Shown here piece after piece: positions 1 to 8,170 of a DNA stretch of 64,000 nt. The position numbers and the translations under genes are program-made. Position 1 is the first letter of the stretch. Each line of letters opens with the position of its first letter. The notes under the pieces are model-generated. The model saw only the letters and a list, made by a program, of their open reading frames with translations, made no database searches and was not told the origin of the DNA. The stretch spans positions 1 through 64,000 of the forward strand of contig CALDOZ010000010.1 of assembly GCA_937912025.1 (NCBI GenBank), in the 5' to 3' direction. Source of the stretch: an uncultured Clostridia bacterium (GTDB lineage Bacteria > Bacillota > Clostridia > Christensenellales > Borkfalkiaceae).

Positions 1-55
1 TATTGATTTTTAATGGATTATGTGATAAAATAAACTCACCGATAAATAAGAATTT
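1..55 (+). repeat. 55-bp direct repeat, copy A, carrying a promoter
   Basis: This stretch is identical base for base to 1162-1216. It holds TTGATT at 3-8 and TAAAAT at 26-31 with a 17-bp spacer and a TG two bases before the -10, so it reads as an extended -10 promoter. It lies directly upstream of the hydrolase gene starting at 72. The copy may extend left of the window. Confidence 0.85.
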
Positions 56-71
56 ACAAGTGAGTGTAAAA

Positions 72-815
72 ATGAAGTATATAGAATATGGAAAGCATTG
101 TCTTAATACAATTATTCTTCTACACGGCGGTGGGTTGTCGTGGTGGAATTATGAGGATGTAGCAAATGCGCTTCAAAATGATTATCATATCATTTTACCT
201 ATACTGAACGGTCACGCCGAAAGCGACAAAGCTTTTACAACAATAGAGAATAATGCCAAGGAGATTATTGAATATATCGATGCGCACTGTGGCGGTTCGG
301 TTTTGATGATTGGCGGTTTATCTTTGGGTGGGCAGATTCTGTTAGAAATCTTATCCCAACGGAAAGATATCTGCCAATATGCCGTCGTTGAAAGTACTCT
401 TGTCAGACCATCAAAACTAACGTATTATATGATAAAACCGGCATTTGGCAGCTGTTATGGTTTGATTAAACATAAATGGTTTTCTGCGCTTCAATTCAAA
501 TCGTTAAAAATAAAAGCGAATTTGTTTGAGCATTATTTTAGGGATACTTGTGCAATTTCAAAAAAAGATATGATTGCGTTTTTGCAAGCCAACTCATTGT
601 ATTACCTAAAAGAATCAATAAAGGAATGTACCGCAAAAGTACATATATATATCGGAGAAAAGGAAAATAGTTCTATAAGAAAATCAGCCGTGGATATTCA
701 CAACGCCTTGCCAAAAAGTACACTACAAGTTTTGCCAAAATTGTATCACGGCGAATTTTCCATAAACCACGGCAACGATTATGCTCAAAAAATAAGAGAG
801 ATCATCAGTATTTGA
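72..815 (+). CDS. alpha/beta hydrolase
   Basis: A 247-residue single-domain alpha/beta hydrolase, probably cytoplasmic since no signal peptide is visible. HGGG at residues 18-21 is the likely oxyanion loop, GGLSLGG puts the nucleophile at Ser84, and a late His in LYHGEF is a plausible third triad member. The substrate cannot be told. An open frame runs back to position 3, but that part overlaps the repeated promoter, so ATG at 72 (or GTG at 60) is preferred. Codons such as CTG, CAG, GAG and GGG are commoner here than in genes after 2.3 kb, suggesting transfer. It is flanked by repeats shared with the next gene. Confidence 0.8.
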   Translation: MKYIEYGKHCLNTIILLHGGGLSWWNYEDVANALQNDYHIILPILNGHAESDKAFTTIENNAKEIIEYIDAHCGGSVLMIGGLSLGGQILLEILSQRKDICQYAVVESTLVRPSKLTYYMIKPAFGSCYGLIKHKWFSALQFKSLKIKANLFEHYFRDTCAISKKDMIAFLQANSLYYLKESIKECTAKVHIYIGEKENSSIRKSAVDIHNALPKSTLQVLPKLYHGEFSINHGNDYAQKIREIISI

Positions 816-928
816 CAAATTCCAATTTATCGAACTAAAATAGGTGCTACCCGTTACAAGAAAATGCACCCATAGCTCTAAAATTTGCACCCACCCGAAA
901 ATGGTATCAGAATTTTAGTTTACTCACA
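815..928 (+). repeat. downstream repeat, copy A
   Basis: Begins at the last base of the hydrolase stop codon. The first 26 bases are identical to 1995-2020, and the rest aligns with 2021-2109 with scattered changes, ending in both copies in a TTACTCACA stretch. It contains no open frame of note. The same element follows both hydrolase genes. Confidence 0.75.
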
Positions 929-1030
929 TAAAGAAACCATAATATTGATACGAAAAATATCGGTATTATGTTTTTTATTGCCAAAATGGGGGTATTTTTC
1001 CCTTTTTTATAGGTTTTACAGCAAAAATTT

Positions 1031-1076
1031 AGGCTAGCAGGGATAATTTTTGTCCTCGCAAGCCTTTTTTGTTTTT
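1031..1076 (+). terminator. hairpin terminator after the first hydrolase cassette
   Basis: An imperfect stem (AGGCT..GC..GGGA pairing with TCCT..GC..AGCCT) is followed by a run of T broken by one G. It sits about 215 bases after the hydrolase stop. Confidence 0.7.
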
Positions 1077-1103
1077 AGCCATAAAAAATAAATCGTTTAC
1101 TTT

Positions 1104-1169
1104 ATACCCCTTTCGTTCAATTTATGGGGTATCGTTCAATTATTGATTCGCTTAAAAGAATTATTGATT
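1104..1169 (+). promoter_or_regulatory. short repeats upstream of the second promoter repeat
   Basis: ATACCCC (1104-1110) pairs with GGGGTAT (1126-1132) as a small inverted repeat. TCGTTCAATT occurs at 1113-1122 and again at 1132-1141, 19 bases apart, and AATTATTGATT occurs twice ending at 1148 and 1169. The helical spacing looks like operator sites upstream of the promoter. The role is inferred. Confidence 0.4.
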
Positions 1170-1216
1170 TTTAATGGATTATGTGATAAAATAAACTCAC
1201 CGATAAATAAGAATTT
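1162..1216 (+). repeat. 55-bp direct repeat, copy B, carrying a promoter
   Basis: Identical to 1-55. -35 TTGATT at 1164-1169, 17-bp spacer, -10 TAAAAT at 1187-1192 preceded by TGA. It drives the membrane-anchored esterase gene at 1261. The identity stops at 1216, and the leader from there to the start codon differs from copy A. Confidence 0.87.
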
Positions 1217-1260
1217 GACGGCCACTTTTAAGATGATTAACAAATTAGGAGGGGATCTTT

Positions 1261-1977
1261 ATGACTAAAAAGAGGAAGATTATTCTTGCAACGGTAGCGA
1301 TCTCTATTTTATTGGTTATAGGGGTAAGTCTTACATATATTTTTGCTGTGGCATTGCCGCAAAAGCGAGAGAAGGAGCAATTATTAAAAGCGGCGCAGGA
1401 GTATTATGACGCAAAGCTTGCTATGTATACAGCGGAAAACGAGAAATATGATGACTATGAGGTGGACGTTGCATTCCTTGGCGACAGCCTTACCGACGGA
1501 TACGATCTTGAAAAATACTTTCCGCAATATCTTGTTCTTAATCGCGGAATTGGTGGTGAAACGACCTTTGGTCTTGAAAAACGTCTTAAGGTATCGGTTT
1601 ATGATTTAAAGCCTAAAGTGGCAGTAATGCTCATAGGGGCAAATAACTTTGATACAATGTTTGATAACTATGAAAATATTTTGAAGGGATTTAAGGAAAA
1701 TCTGCCAAATACAAAAATAGTATTGCTATCTCTTACATCTATGAGTCAGGAATGGGGTAAAAATAATCAAAAAGCAGCTTATAACAACGTTAAAATAAAG
1801 CTCCTGTCAGAAAAATACGGATACGAATTTGTCGATCTGTATTCTCCACTTTTGAATCTTGAAACAGGTGAAATATATGCAGAATATACGACCGATGGCG
1901 GTCACTTAACATCCGCAGGATACGAGGTTCTTACAAATACGATAACTCCCGCACTCGAACAACTATTAGGTAGATAA
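1261..1977 (+). CDS. membrane-anchored GDSL/SGNH-family lipase/esterase
   Basis: A 238-residue SGNH hydrolase. Residues 7-31 form one hydrophobic segment after a KKRK run, so the enzyme is probably anchored with its catalytic domain outside. Block I is GDSLTDG with Ser76, block III is GANN, and block V is DGGHLT near residue 210, giving the Ser, Asn and Asp-His set of the family. It should hydrolyse an ester on a glycan or small molecule, with the substrate unknown. AGGAGG at 1247-1252 fixes the ATG. Codon use is rich in GAG, AAG, CAG and GCG, unlike the body of the window. It has its own copy of the repeated promoter and its own downstream repeat. Confidence 0.85.
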   Translation: MTKKRKIILATVAISILLVIGVSLTYIFAVALPQKREKEQLLKAAQEYYDAKLAMYTAENEKYDDYEVDVAFLGDSLTDGYDLEKYFPQYLVLNRGIGGETTFGLEKRLKVSVYDLKPKVAVMLIGANNFDTMFDNYENILKGFKENLPNTKIVLLSLTSMSQEWGKNNQKAAYNNVKIKLLSEKYGYEFVDLYSPLLNLETGEIYAEYTTDGGHLTSAGYEVLTNTITPALEQLLGR

Positions 1978-1994
1978 CTGCGCTTAACAGCATT

Positions 1995-2109
1995 ACAAAT
2001 TCCAATTTATCGAACTAAAATGGTTGCAAACCCTTGTAGGAAGATGCACCCCATAGTTCAAAAATTTGTCCCCATTGTAAAATGGTATCAAAAATTTAGA
2101 TTACTCACA
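1995..2109 (+). repeat. downstream repeat, copy B
   Basis: Second copy of the element at 815-928. It shares 26 identical leading bases, then partial identity to a common TTACTCACA end. It begins 17 bases after the esterase stop. Between it and the next promoter (2213) only the terminator below is seen. Confidence 0.75.
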
Positions 2110-2144
2110 AAAACGCACTCTTACTTTAGTAACGGTGCGTTTTT
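2109..2144 (+). terminator. hairpin terminator after the esterase
   Basis: AAAAACGCAC (2109-2118) pairs with GTGCGTTTTT (2135-2144), giving a strong stem with a five-T end. It closes the second cassette. Confidence 0.8.
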
Positions 2145-2212
2145 GAATTGTATCGGGTGAGGTGGATGAGAACAGTTAATATTAAAAATGCGTTTACTTA
2201 GTTTTCCTTTTC

Positions 2213-2241
2213 TTGACTAATTTATTATAATGTGGTATAAA
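2213..2241 (+). promoter_or_regulatory. sigma-A type promoter for the YwaF-like pair
   Basis: TTGACT at 2213-2218, exact 17-bp spacer, TATAAA at 2236-2241, 48 bases before the ATG at 2289. Confidence 0.75.
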
Positions 2242-2288
2242 TTAATCGTTAAATTTAGTAACAAGGAGTTATAGTTTAATACTTTAAT

Positions 2289-3044
2289 ATGCTAGCAATA
2301 AAACTGTTTTACGATAATTTTACAAAAAACGACGTTGCCGGAATGTTTTCATGGTGGCATTTAATTTATACGGTTATATTTATAGTATTACTTGTTTTTT
2401 CACTATATGCGTGCAGAAATGCAAACGATAAACAAGTTCAAAAAATTATTTGGTGGGTTACCATAATAGTTACGCTATGTGAAATTTTAAAAATTTCAAT
2501 AAGAATTGCAAAAGGTGGTAGCGTAGATAATTGGATTCCTTTATACTATTGTAGTTTATTTATATACGCTATTTGGATGACGAGAAGTAAAATACAATGG
2601 TTATCACGAATGGGGTATGCGTTTATAACAATGGGCGGTATTTTAGCGGCGTGTTTGTTTACTCTTTATCCGTCGACAAGTTTAGCAATTTACCCAGCGT
2701 GGCATCCTGCAAGTATGCACAGTATGTTATATCACTTAGTAATGGCATTTACGGGCATTTTAGTTTTGTGGAAAAAGCAATTTGCTCCTACTAAAAAAGA
2801 CGCTATTTTATACGGTATTTACGTCTTTATAGCGTGTGTTATCGGATATTTTATAAACGAATACGCGCATAGTAATTGTATGTTTTTACACCACGCGTTT
2901 AAACTACCCGTACTTGACGATTTACTTAAATTTTCTCACCCGTTATATATGCTTGTTGTCGTATTAGCGCAAGCGGTAGCAATGTATTGGTTAAATTACG
3001 CAATATATAAGTTAATTTTAACTCGCAAGGAGAAAAGATTATGA
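2289..3044 (+). CDS. YwaF-like (TIGR02206) integral membrane protein
   Basis: 251 residues with about six hydrophobic segments and little soluble sequence. Two features recall the YwaF/TIGR02206 family of unknown function: LPLYYCSLFIY-like sequence near residue 85 (here IPLYYCSLFIY) and a SMHSMLYHLVM stretch near 145. AAGGAG lies about 20 bases before this ATG, which is long, but an in-frame stop at 2277 rules out an earlier ATG. The stop overlaps the start of the next gene by four bases, so the two are co-translated. The next gene is a diverged paralogue with the same two motifs, suggesting a two-subunit membrane complex. No transport substrate can be deduced. Confidence 0.7.
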   Translation: MLAIKLFYDNFTKNDVAGMFSWWHLIYTVIFIVLLVFSLYACRNANDKQVQKIIWWVTIIVTLCEILKISIRIAKGGSVDNWIPLYYCSLFIYAIWMTRSKIQWLSRMGYAFITMGGILAACLFTLYPSTSLAIYPAWHPASMHSMLYHLVMAFTGILVLWKKQFAPTKKDAILYGIYVFIACVIGYFINEYAHSNCMFLHHAFKLPVLDDLLKFSHPLYMLVVVLAQAVAMYWLNYAIYKLILTRKEKRL

Positions 3045-3841
3045 AAGATTTTAAATATTTAATAGAAAACTTTTTTACTCATAAAGATAAATTAGCGCCG
3101 GCGGAACAACTTCCTGGAACGATGTTTTCAACGCTTCACTTCGTTGTTGCTGGAATACTACTTGCAATAGTTATTATTTTTGCAATTTTAATTTGTAAAA
3201 AAGAAAAATTGATAAAGCCCGTTTTTAGCGTGTTATGGGTTACGGTTACCGTTCTTGAAGTTGTTAAAATTGTATGGGAAAGCACAACTGGTAACGAAGT
3301 TCGTTTAGAAGTAACGGGAATATTGCCTTTATATCCTTGTAGTATATTTATGTACGTTATGCCGTTTGCAGTTTGGGGAAAAGGTAAAGTTAAACACGTT
3401 GCTTGCTCTTACGTTTGCACTCTCGGTTTGTTGGGCGCTTTGGTAAACTTCTTCTATCCTATGACGGTACTTTTTAGATATTCTATTATATCTTTTTCGG
3501 CAATGCATTCAATGATATATCATGCAATAATGTTATTTACTTGTCTTACTATGATTATATCTAAGTATCATAAATACACTAACGTTACAAGTTTTGTTGA
3601 TTTACTTTTACCGTGTATACCATCGTTAATAGTGTCAATTCCAGCAAATATCGTCAACTATACTTTTGGTGCCGATTATATGTTTTTTAGGGGAACTTCA
3701 GCCTTTTTACCGGCAATATTTGGCGGAGTTGAAACGGTAGTAGTAACTATTATAATTTATCTTTTATACGTTATTGTGCCAGCGTTATTTTATCTGCCGT
3801 CTTATATATCAAACAAAATTAAAAAACCAACAAAAGCCTAA
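3041..3841 (+). CDS. YwaF-like (TIGR02206) integral membrane protein, second copy
   Basis: 266 residues, membrane-embedded, a paralogue of the gene before it. LPLYPCSIFMY and AMHSMIYHAIM correspond to LYYCSLFIY and MHSMLYHLVM in the partner. A 30-residue soluble N-terminus precedes the first membrane segment, and the C-terminus ends in a Lys-rich tail. The ATGA overlap with the upstream gene implies coupled translation. The family has no established function. The pairing and conserved polar residues inside membrane segments are the only functional hints. Confidence 0.7.
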   Translation: MKDFKYLIENFFTHKDKLAPAEQLPGTMFSTLHFVVAGILLAIVIIFAILICKKEKLIKPVFSVLWVTVTVLEVVKIVWESTTGNEVRLEVTGILPLYPCSIFMYVMPFAVWGKGKVKHVACSYVCTLGLLGALVNFFYPMTVLFRYSIISFSAMHSMIYHAIMLFTCLTMIISKYHKYTNVTSFVDLLLPCIPSLIVSIPANIVNYTFGADYMFFRGTSAFLPAIFGGVETVVVTIIIYLLYVIVPALFYLPSYISNKIKKPTKA

Positions 3842-3856
3842 TAAATTATTATACTT

Positions 3857-3893
3857 TAAAAGCACTTCACTAATTGAAGTGCTTTTTGTTTTT
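3857..3893. terminator. shared terminator between convergent genes
   Basis: AAAAGCACTTCA pairs with TGAAGTGCTTTTT around a short loop. It ends the membrane-protein operon and also overlaps the last codons of the minus-strand AraC gene, so it can serve both directions. Confidence 0.8.
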
Positions 3894-4715
3894 GGGGGAA
3901 TAACCGTAAAATAATTTAAACGCTCTGCTAAATGAATAAATTGAACTATAACCAAGAATTTGAGCAGTTTCAGTTACTGTTTTAGTATTTAGTAGTTTTT
4001 TTGCTACTTCCATTCGCTTTTTATTGCGATATTCAATAATCCCACAATTATATTTTAGTTTAAACTGTTTTTCTAAGTAAAATTTATTATAAAAAAATTG
4101 TTTTTCAAACTCGTCAAGATTCATGGTTAAACCCTGTTCGCTGTCTATGTAATCTTTAATTTGATTTACGAGCGAAAACGAATTTTGCCGAGTACATAAT
4201 AATTGACTAAAATTGTCGTTGATTATAATTGAAAGTAATTGAATAAGTAATCCTTTTTTGTAAATATAGCAGTTGTTGTTATTTGACAAAATAATATCAT
4301 AAAAAATTTCTTTAAAATTATCAATATCGTTAATTTTTAAAAAAGGATAATAATTATAGTTATCAAAAAAATCTTCGCTAATTAAACTCAACTCATAATC
4401 ATTCATATTTTCTATTGATTTAAAAGATATTGGAATTTCTTCGCTGTTAGGTCGGTGGGTTAAATCAAAATGAATATGTGGTTGCGAAACGTCTTCGTCT
4501 AAAACTTTAAAACTATGCTCAATGCCAGGACGAATAAAAATAAAATCGTTAGTTTTTGCTAAGAATTGTACATCGTTGTAAGTAAAAATAAATTTACCTT
4601 TTTCAACGTAAATTAGTTCGTAGTCGAATATAACGCGGGTGTTAATTTTTGAGTTTTTATTTAATATCGATGGAGTTGATAATCTTATATAAGGATTTAT
4701 TTTTGAAATATCCAT
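3870..4715 (-). CDS. AraC-family transcriptional regulator
   Basis: 281 residues. The N-terminal ~150 form a cupin-like sensing domain (YVEKGKFIFTYND, IRPGIEHSF). The C-terminal ~100 hold the double helix-turn-helix of the AraC family, with VTETAQILGYSSIYSFSRAFK and YGYSPK near the end. TAGGTT lies just before the start on the coding strand. It is transcribed away from the DUF2961/GH172 gene at 4839 with about 120 bases between starts, the usual layout for a local sugar-responsive activator. The ligand is unknown. The gene's last codons form part of a terminator hairpin. Confidence 0.85.
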   Translation of the reverse strand: MDISKINPYIRLSTPSILNKNSKINTRVIFDYELIYVEKGKFIFTYNDVQFLAKTNDFIFIRPGIEHSFKVLDEDVSQPHIHFDLTHRPNSEEIPISFKSIENMNDYELSLISEDFFDNYNYYPFLKINDIDNFKEIFYDIILSNNNNCYIYKKGLLIQLLSIIINDNFSQLLCTRQNSFSLVNQIKDYIDSEQGLTMNLDEFEKQFFYNKFYLEKQFKLKYNCGIIEYRNKKRMEVAKKLLNTKTVTETAQILGYSSIYSFSRAFKLFYGYSPKNKKHFN

Positions 4716-4838
4716 AATAACCTATAGCAAGAAATGTTAAATTTAAAACAAAAATTGATATTTTAATTATAGTATAATGGTGGTAAAATTTCAATATAAA
4801 TGATAAAAATTGTTTAAATAAAAATAAGGTGGTATAAA

Positions 4839-5894
4839 ATGTTAAATAATTTAACTCGCAAACGTAATGTGGAAACTTTTTCAATTTGTCCTGAAAATCC
4901 GACCGGGGCTAAAGGTAATGGCGGTAGGGCGATTGAGGGCTCGGCATCGTATGCTTCAAGAGAGTTAGGCGTAGGGTGGAAAGTTAACCCTTATATCGTC
5001 ATTGGCGCAGGCAAAAAAGCCGTTTTAGCCGACGTTGAAGGGCAAGGCGCAATTAAACATATATGGATAACTGACGGAGCAAAAGCGGGTAGGTTATTAA
5101 TTTTACGAATATATTTTGATGGTCAAAAAAATCCGTCTGTTAACGTTCCGCTATCAGATTTCTTTTTAAACTGCGATTATAAAGAGTTTAGGCAAATTTC
5201 AAGTTTGCCAATTTGTTTTAATCCGGGTAAAGCAATGAATTCATATTTTGAAATGCCGTATTTTAAAAGTTTTAAAATTGAAATTGAAAATATAGATAAC
5301 GTTGACTGCCCTGTTTACTATCAAATTGATTGCGAACGCAAAGAAATTCCAAACGATAGTTTGTATTTTCACGCTCAGTTTAGAAGAGTTAATCCGTTGC
5401 CATATAAAGAAGTGTATACAGTTTTAGACGGGGTTAATGGTAACGGCGTTTACGTTGGAACTTACCTTCATTGGAACGTAAAATCTAACGGTTGGTGGGG
5501 AGAAGGGGAGTTTAAGTTTTATATAGACGGAGATAAAGAATTCCCTACGATTTGCGGTACGGGAACTGAAGATTATTTTTGTGGAGCGTATAATTTTGAC
5601 GTTAAGGGTAAATACGTTGAATATTCAACCGCTTATGCCGGATTAACAAAAGTTTGTGAAACAGATAATATATATAAGTCGCAACGCGGTTTTGATATGT
5701 ATAGATTTCATATTGTAGACCCTATTTATTTTAAAAATAATTTAAAAGTAACCGTTCAAGCGCTTGGTTGGAGAAGTGAAGGTCGCTACCTTCCGTTACA
5801 AGACGATATTTCATCAGTTGCATATTGGTATAGTGACAATTTAAACGATTCATATATTGAAATGTTAAGTCCTAACGAACTTGAAATAGTTTAA
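4839..5894 (+). CDS. DUF2961/GH172-family protein
   Basis: 351 residues, no signal peptide. It matches the DUF2961 fold through an N-terminal TGAKGNGGRA region, ADVEGQGAIKHIW, and a GTGTEDYFCGAYNF segment near residue 245 that carries the acidic residues conserved in the family. GH172 members with known activity act on fructofuranose or D-arabinofuranose linkages and form trimers or hexamers of beta-jelly-roll domains. Here the exact sugar is unknown and an intracellular oligosaccharide is the likely substrate. AAGGTGG precedes the ATG. The divergent AraC gene probably controls it. Confidence 0.8.
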   Translation: MLNNLTRKRNVETFSICPENPTGAKGNGGRAIEGSASYASRELGVGWKVNPYIVIGAGKKAVLADVEGQGAIKHIWITDGAKAGRLLILRIYFDGQKNPSVNVPLSDFFLNCDYKEFRQISSLPICFNPGKAMNSYFEMPYFKSFKIEIENIDNVDCPVYYQIDCERKEIPNDSLYFHAQFRRVNPLPYKEVYTVLDGVNGNGVYVGTYLHWNVKSNGWWGEGEFKFYIDGDKEFPTICGTGTEDYFCGAYNFDVKGKYVEYSTAYAGLTKVCETDNIYKSQRGFDMYRFHIVDPIYFKNNLKVTVQALGWRSEGRYLPLQDDISSVAYWYSDNLNDSYIEMLSPNELEIV

Positions 5895-5977
5895 TCTAAA
5901 GAAAGTTAATCTTTTTACTATCGTAAAAATCTTTGTAAAACTATCACAAAAATTTTTAAATTATAATAAATTAATGT

Positions 5978-6475
5978 ATGGTAGTTGATTTTGAAAGTGA
6001 AAGAGCCGTAGAATACGCTTTGAAATATTCTTTAAACGGCAACGATGAATATTATGATTTTACAAATATTGGTGGAGATTGCACCAATTTTGTTTCTCAA
6101 TGCGTGTACGCCAGTAGTGGTGTTATGAATTATACTAAAACGTTTGGCTGGTATTATAGTAGTGTAGGTCTTAGAAGTCCAGCGTGGACGGGTGTTGACG
6201 AGTTTTATAATTTTATCGTAAACAATGCTAAAAACGGCGGTATAGGTAACGGAAACGGTCCTTTTGGCAAGGTGGTTGACGTTACAAACTCTAAACTTGG
6301 CGACGTAGTTCAACTTGCAAATAATGGTAATTATTTTCATAGCGCAATTATAGTTGGGTTTAACGGAAACGAACCGTTAGTTTGCGCAAGAACGTATAAC
6401 GTTCGTAATTATCCATTATTTAATTATAGTTTTGACAGTTTAAGATGTATTCGTATATTAGGAATAAGAAAATAA
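5978..6475 (+). CDS. putative cysteine amidase (Amidase_6 type)
   Basis: 165 residues matching the putative amidase domain found in many clostridial proteins. GGDCTNFVSQC near residue 30 supplies the catalytic Cys, and FHSAIIVG near 120 the catalytic His, in a papain/NlpC-like arrangement. There is no signal peptide, which is unusual for a cell-wall enzyme, so a cytoplasmic peptide or amide substrate is possible. No ribosome site precedes the ATG. TATAAT sits at 5962-5967, only 10 bases upstream, so the message may have almost no leader. Confidence 0.7.
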   Translation: MVVDFESERAVEYALKYSLNGNDEYYDFTNIGGDCTNFVSQCVYASSGVMNYTKTFGWYYSSVGLRSPAWTGVDEFYNFIVNNAKNGGIGNGNGPFGKVVDVTNSKLGDVVQLANNGNYFHSAIIVGFNGNEPLVCARTYNVRNYPLFNYSFDSLRCIRILGIRK

Positions 6476-6497
6476 CTTTTTAATTTGTATAAATATA

Positions 6498-6545
6498 AAA
6501 GCGCTACTTTTACGTTGAGTAAAGTGTAGCGCTCTTTTTTATTGT
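6498..6545 (+). terminator. terminator after the amidase gene
   Basis: AGCGCTAC (6500-6507) pairs with GTAGCGCT (6526-6533), extended inward by TTT/AAA, followed by CTTTTTTATT. Confidence 0.88.
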
Positions 6546-6601
6546 TTAAAAATGTTAATGTAAAACTTTTTAATAAGGTCTTAATAAATTAATATAAAAT
6601 T

Positions 6602-7114
6602 TTATGCTCTTAAAGTGTTATATACGTTATCTATTAAGGTAGTATTTAACGTTCTTCCCGTAATAGTTATACAATAGTTGTAATCAGATGACGGTATTAT
6701 TAATTGTGTTTGGTAAAGTGTGGTAGAATATACCGAGTTAACCATGCTAATTTTTGTAACGTCTCTATCAAGTTGCTCAATTGTAACGCTTTGTACGTTA
6801 ATACCTTGCGCTGAATACATAGGAGCAAGATTTTCATTAAAGTATTCTTCCGTCATATTTTTATATATGTTAGATTTTTGTTCGTACGTTACCGTGATAT
6901 TTTCGTTTTCGTCAGGAGAAGTGATTATAACGATAGAACCGTTGGTAACAGTCCAGTCTTCAGGATACGCAAACGAAACTTCAAAGTCGTTTTCAAATTT
7001 CTTATAACCTTCGGGAATTTTGACTTGATTAAAAACAAAATCGCAAGAAGCCATGCAAAGCATTGAACAGATTAAAATAAGTAAGGTTGTAATTTTTGTT
7101 AAGATTTTTTTCAT
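6602..7114 (-). CDS. lipoprotein, PsbP/DcrB-like
   Basis: 170 residues. A Lys-rich start, a hydrophobic run and CMASC give a type II signal with lipidated Cys near residue 24, so the protein should sit on the outer face of the membrane. The mature part begins with a short linker and a segment (FEVSFAYPEDWTVT) like the PsbP/DUF1795 fold, a common small-lipoprotein domain in Firmicutes. The role is unknown. GGAG lies 8-9 bases before the start on the coding strand. It stands alone between the amidase terminator and the next AraC gene. Confidence 0.65.
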   Translation of the reverse strand: MKKILTKITTLLILICSMLCMASCDFVFNQVKIPEGYKKFENDFEVSFAYPEDWTVTNGSIVIITSPDENENITVTYEQKSNIYKNMTEEYFNENLAPMYSAQGINVQSVTIEQLDRDVTKISMVNSVYSTTLYQTQLIIPSSDYNYCITITGRTLNTTLIDNVYNTLRA

Positions 7115-7195
7115 TTTTTGTTACTCCATTGTGTGTTATTTGATAGTTATATTGTATAACAATTAAAATAAAAATACAATAGTATGATAAAAAAT

Positions 7196-8008
7196 TTACG
7201 TCTTGTTTTTAAATTTTCCTGGTGGAACACCGTAAAAAGATTTAAAAAGCCTATTAAAATAATAAATATCATCAAAATTAAGTTTGTCGGCAACTTCGCC
7301 TATTGTAAATTCTCCGCTTTTTATTAGTTCGCTTGCTTTTCGCATTATTATATAATTTTTGTATTTAATTGGCGACATTCCCGTCGCATTATGAAATTTT
7401 TGCCTAAAACTACTACTTGACATATTGCACATTTTAGCAAGACTATCAACGTTTATTTGTTCTAAATAGTTGTTTTCAATATAAATAATTCCAGCCGTAA
7501 CGTCGCTACGTTGATTTAACGTTTTATTTATAACTTCGCTTGATATTAGCGTTATAATTTCAAGTAAAATTGATTGACATTTCAATTTATACCCAAGTTT
7601 TGAATCGTTATAAGTTTGAAGTAGCGAGTTGAAAAGTTTATAATACACCTTAAATTTATCGTTTAAAACTAAAGTTAAATTATCAAATAGCAATACTTCT
7701 TTTTCGTTTTGATATAAGTTAAAGTATATAGACGTAGCGCTGTTATTTTCAGTGTCCGTCCAACAACTTTTATACGTTACGTCGGGCGGTAGATATAAAA
7801 TATCGCCAGGTTTTGCATATATAACTAAATTGTTGTTTAGTACAAATTTTGCATTTCCGTTTATTATATAATAAAAACGCTGAATGTTATATTGACCTTT
7901 TTTTCTAATAGTATATTTTTTAATTTTATTATTGGGAGAATAAAAGGCTAAAATATCAACTATTTTGCATTCATTATTTAAAATTTGTTTTAATTTTTCT
8001 ATATCCAT
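7196..8008 (-). CDS. AraC-family transcriptional regulator
   Basis: 270 residues. A cupin-type sensor domain (YAKPGDILYLPPDVTY near residue 65) is followed by a C-terminal AraC DNA-binding domain with VDSLAKMCNMSSSSFRQKF and IGEVADKLNFDDIYYFNRLFK, ending with YGVPPGKFK. It reads divergently from the Gfo/Idh gene at 8171 with 162 bases between starts. That intergenic space holds repeated TAACCTTA boxes. It is the likely regulator of the sugar-oxidation cluster from 8.2 to 14.7 kb, and its inducer is unknown. Confidence 0.85.
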   Translation of the reverse strand: MDIEKLKQILNNECKIVDILAFYSPNNKIKKYTIRKKGQYNIQRFYYIINGNAKFVLNNNLVIYAKPGDILYLPPDVTYKSCWTDTENNSATSIYFNLYQNEKEVLLFDNLTLVLNDKFKVYYKLFNSLLQTYNDSKLGYKLKCQSILLEIITLISSEVINKTLNQRSDVTAGIIYIENNYLEQINVDSLAKMCNMSSSSFRQKFHNATGMSPIKYKNYIIMRKASELIKSGEFTIGEVADKLNFDDIYYFNRLFKSFYGVPPGKFKNKT

Positions 8009-8047
8009 AATAAAAACCTTAAAAGTGGCAATTCAATTTATAAGCGT

Positions 8048-8073
8048 TAACCTTAATTATAAAAATAACCTTA
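8048..8073. promoter_or_regulatory. direct TAACCTTA repeats, candidate AraC site
   Basis: TAACCTTA occurs at 8048-8055 and 8066-8073, 18 bases apart in the same orientation, inside the divergent AraC/oxidoreductase intergenic region. The complement TAAGGTTA recurs at 8152-8159 next to the downstream ribosome site, and AACCTTA at 8025-8031. Direct half-sites about two helical turns apart are typical for AraC proteins. Confidence 0.45.
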
Positions 8074-8170
8074 TTTGTTAAATTGTACAAAAAATATATT
8101 ATTTTGTCTATTGTTTTTAACGCAATTTTATATTAAACTTTAATTACTTAATAAGGTTAAGGAGTATTTT

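Noticed and set aside
3..71. Extended N-terminus of the first hydrolase from a TTG at position 3
   Set aside because: The stretch is the same 55-bp sequence that acts as promoter DNA before the unrelated gene at 1261, so it is not coding.
815..2109. Integron-type attC sites after the two hydrolase genes
   Set aside because: The repeats lack paired RYYYAAC/GTTRRRY boxes and the folded-stem symmetry of attC, and no integrase gene is present, so only a cassette-like arrangement is claimed.
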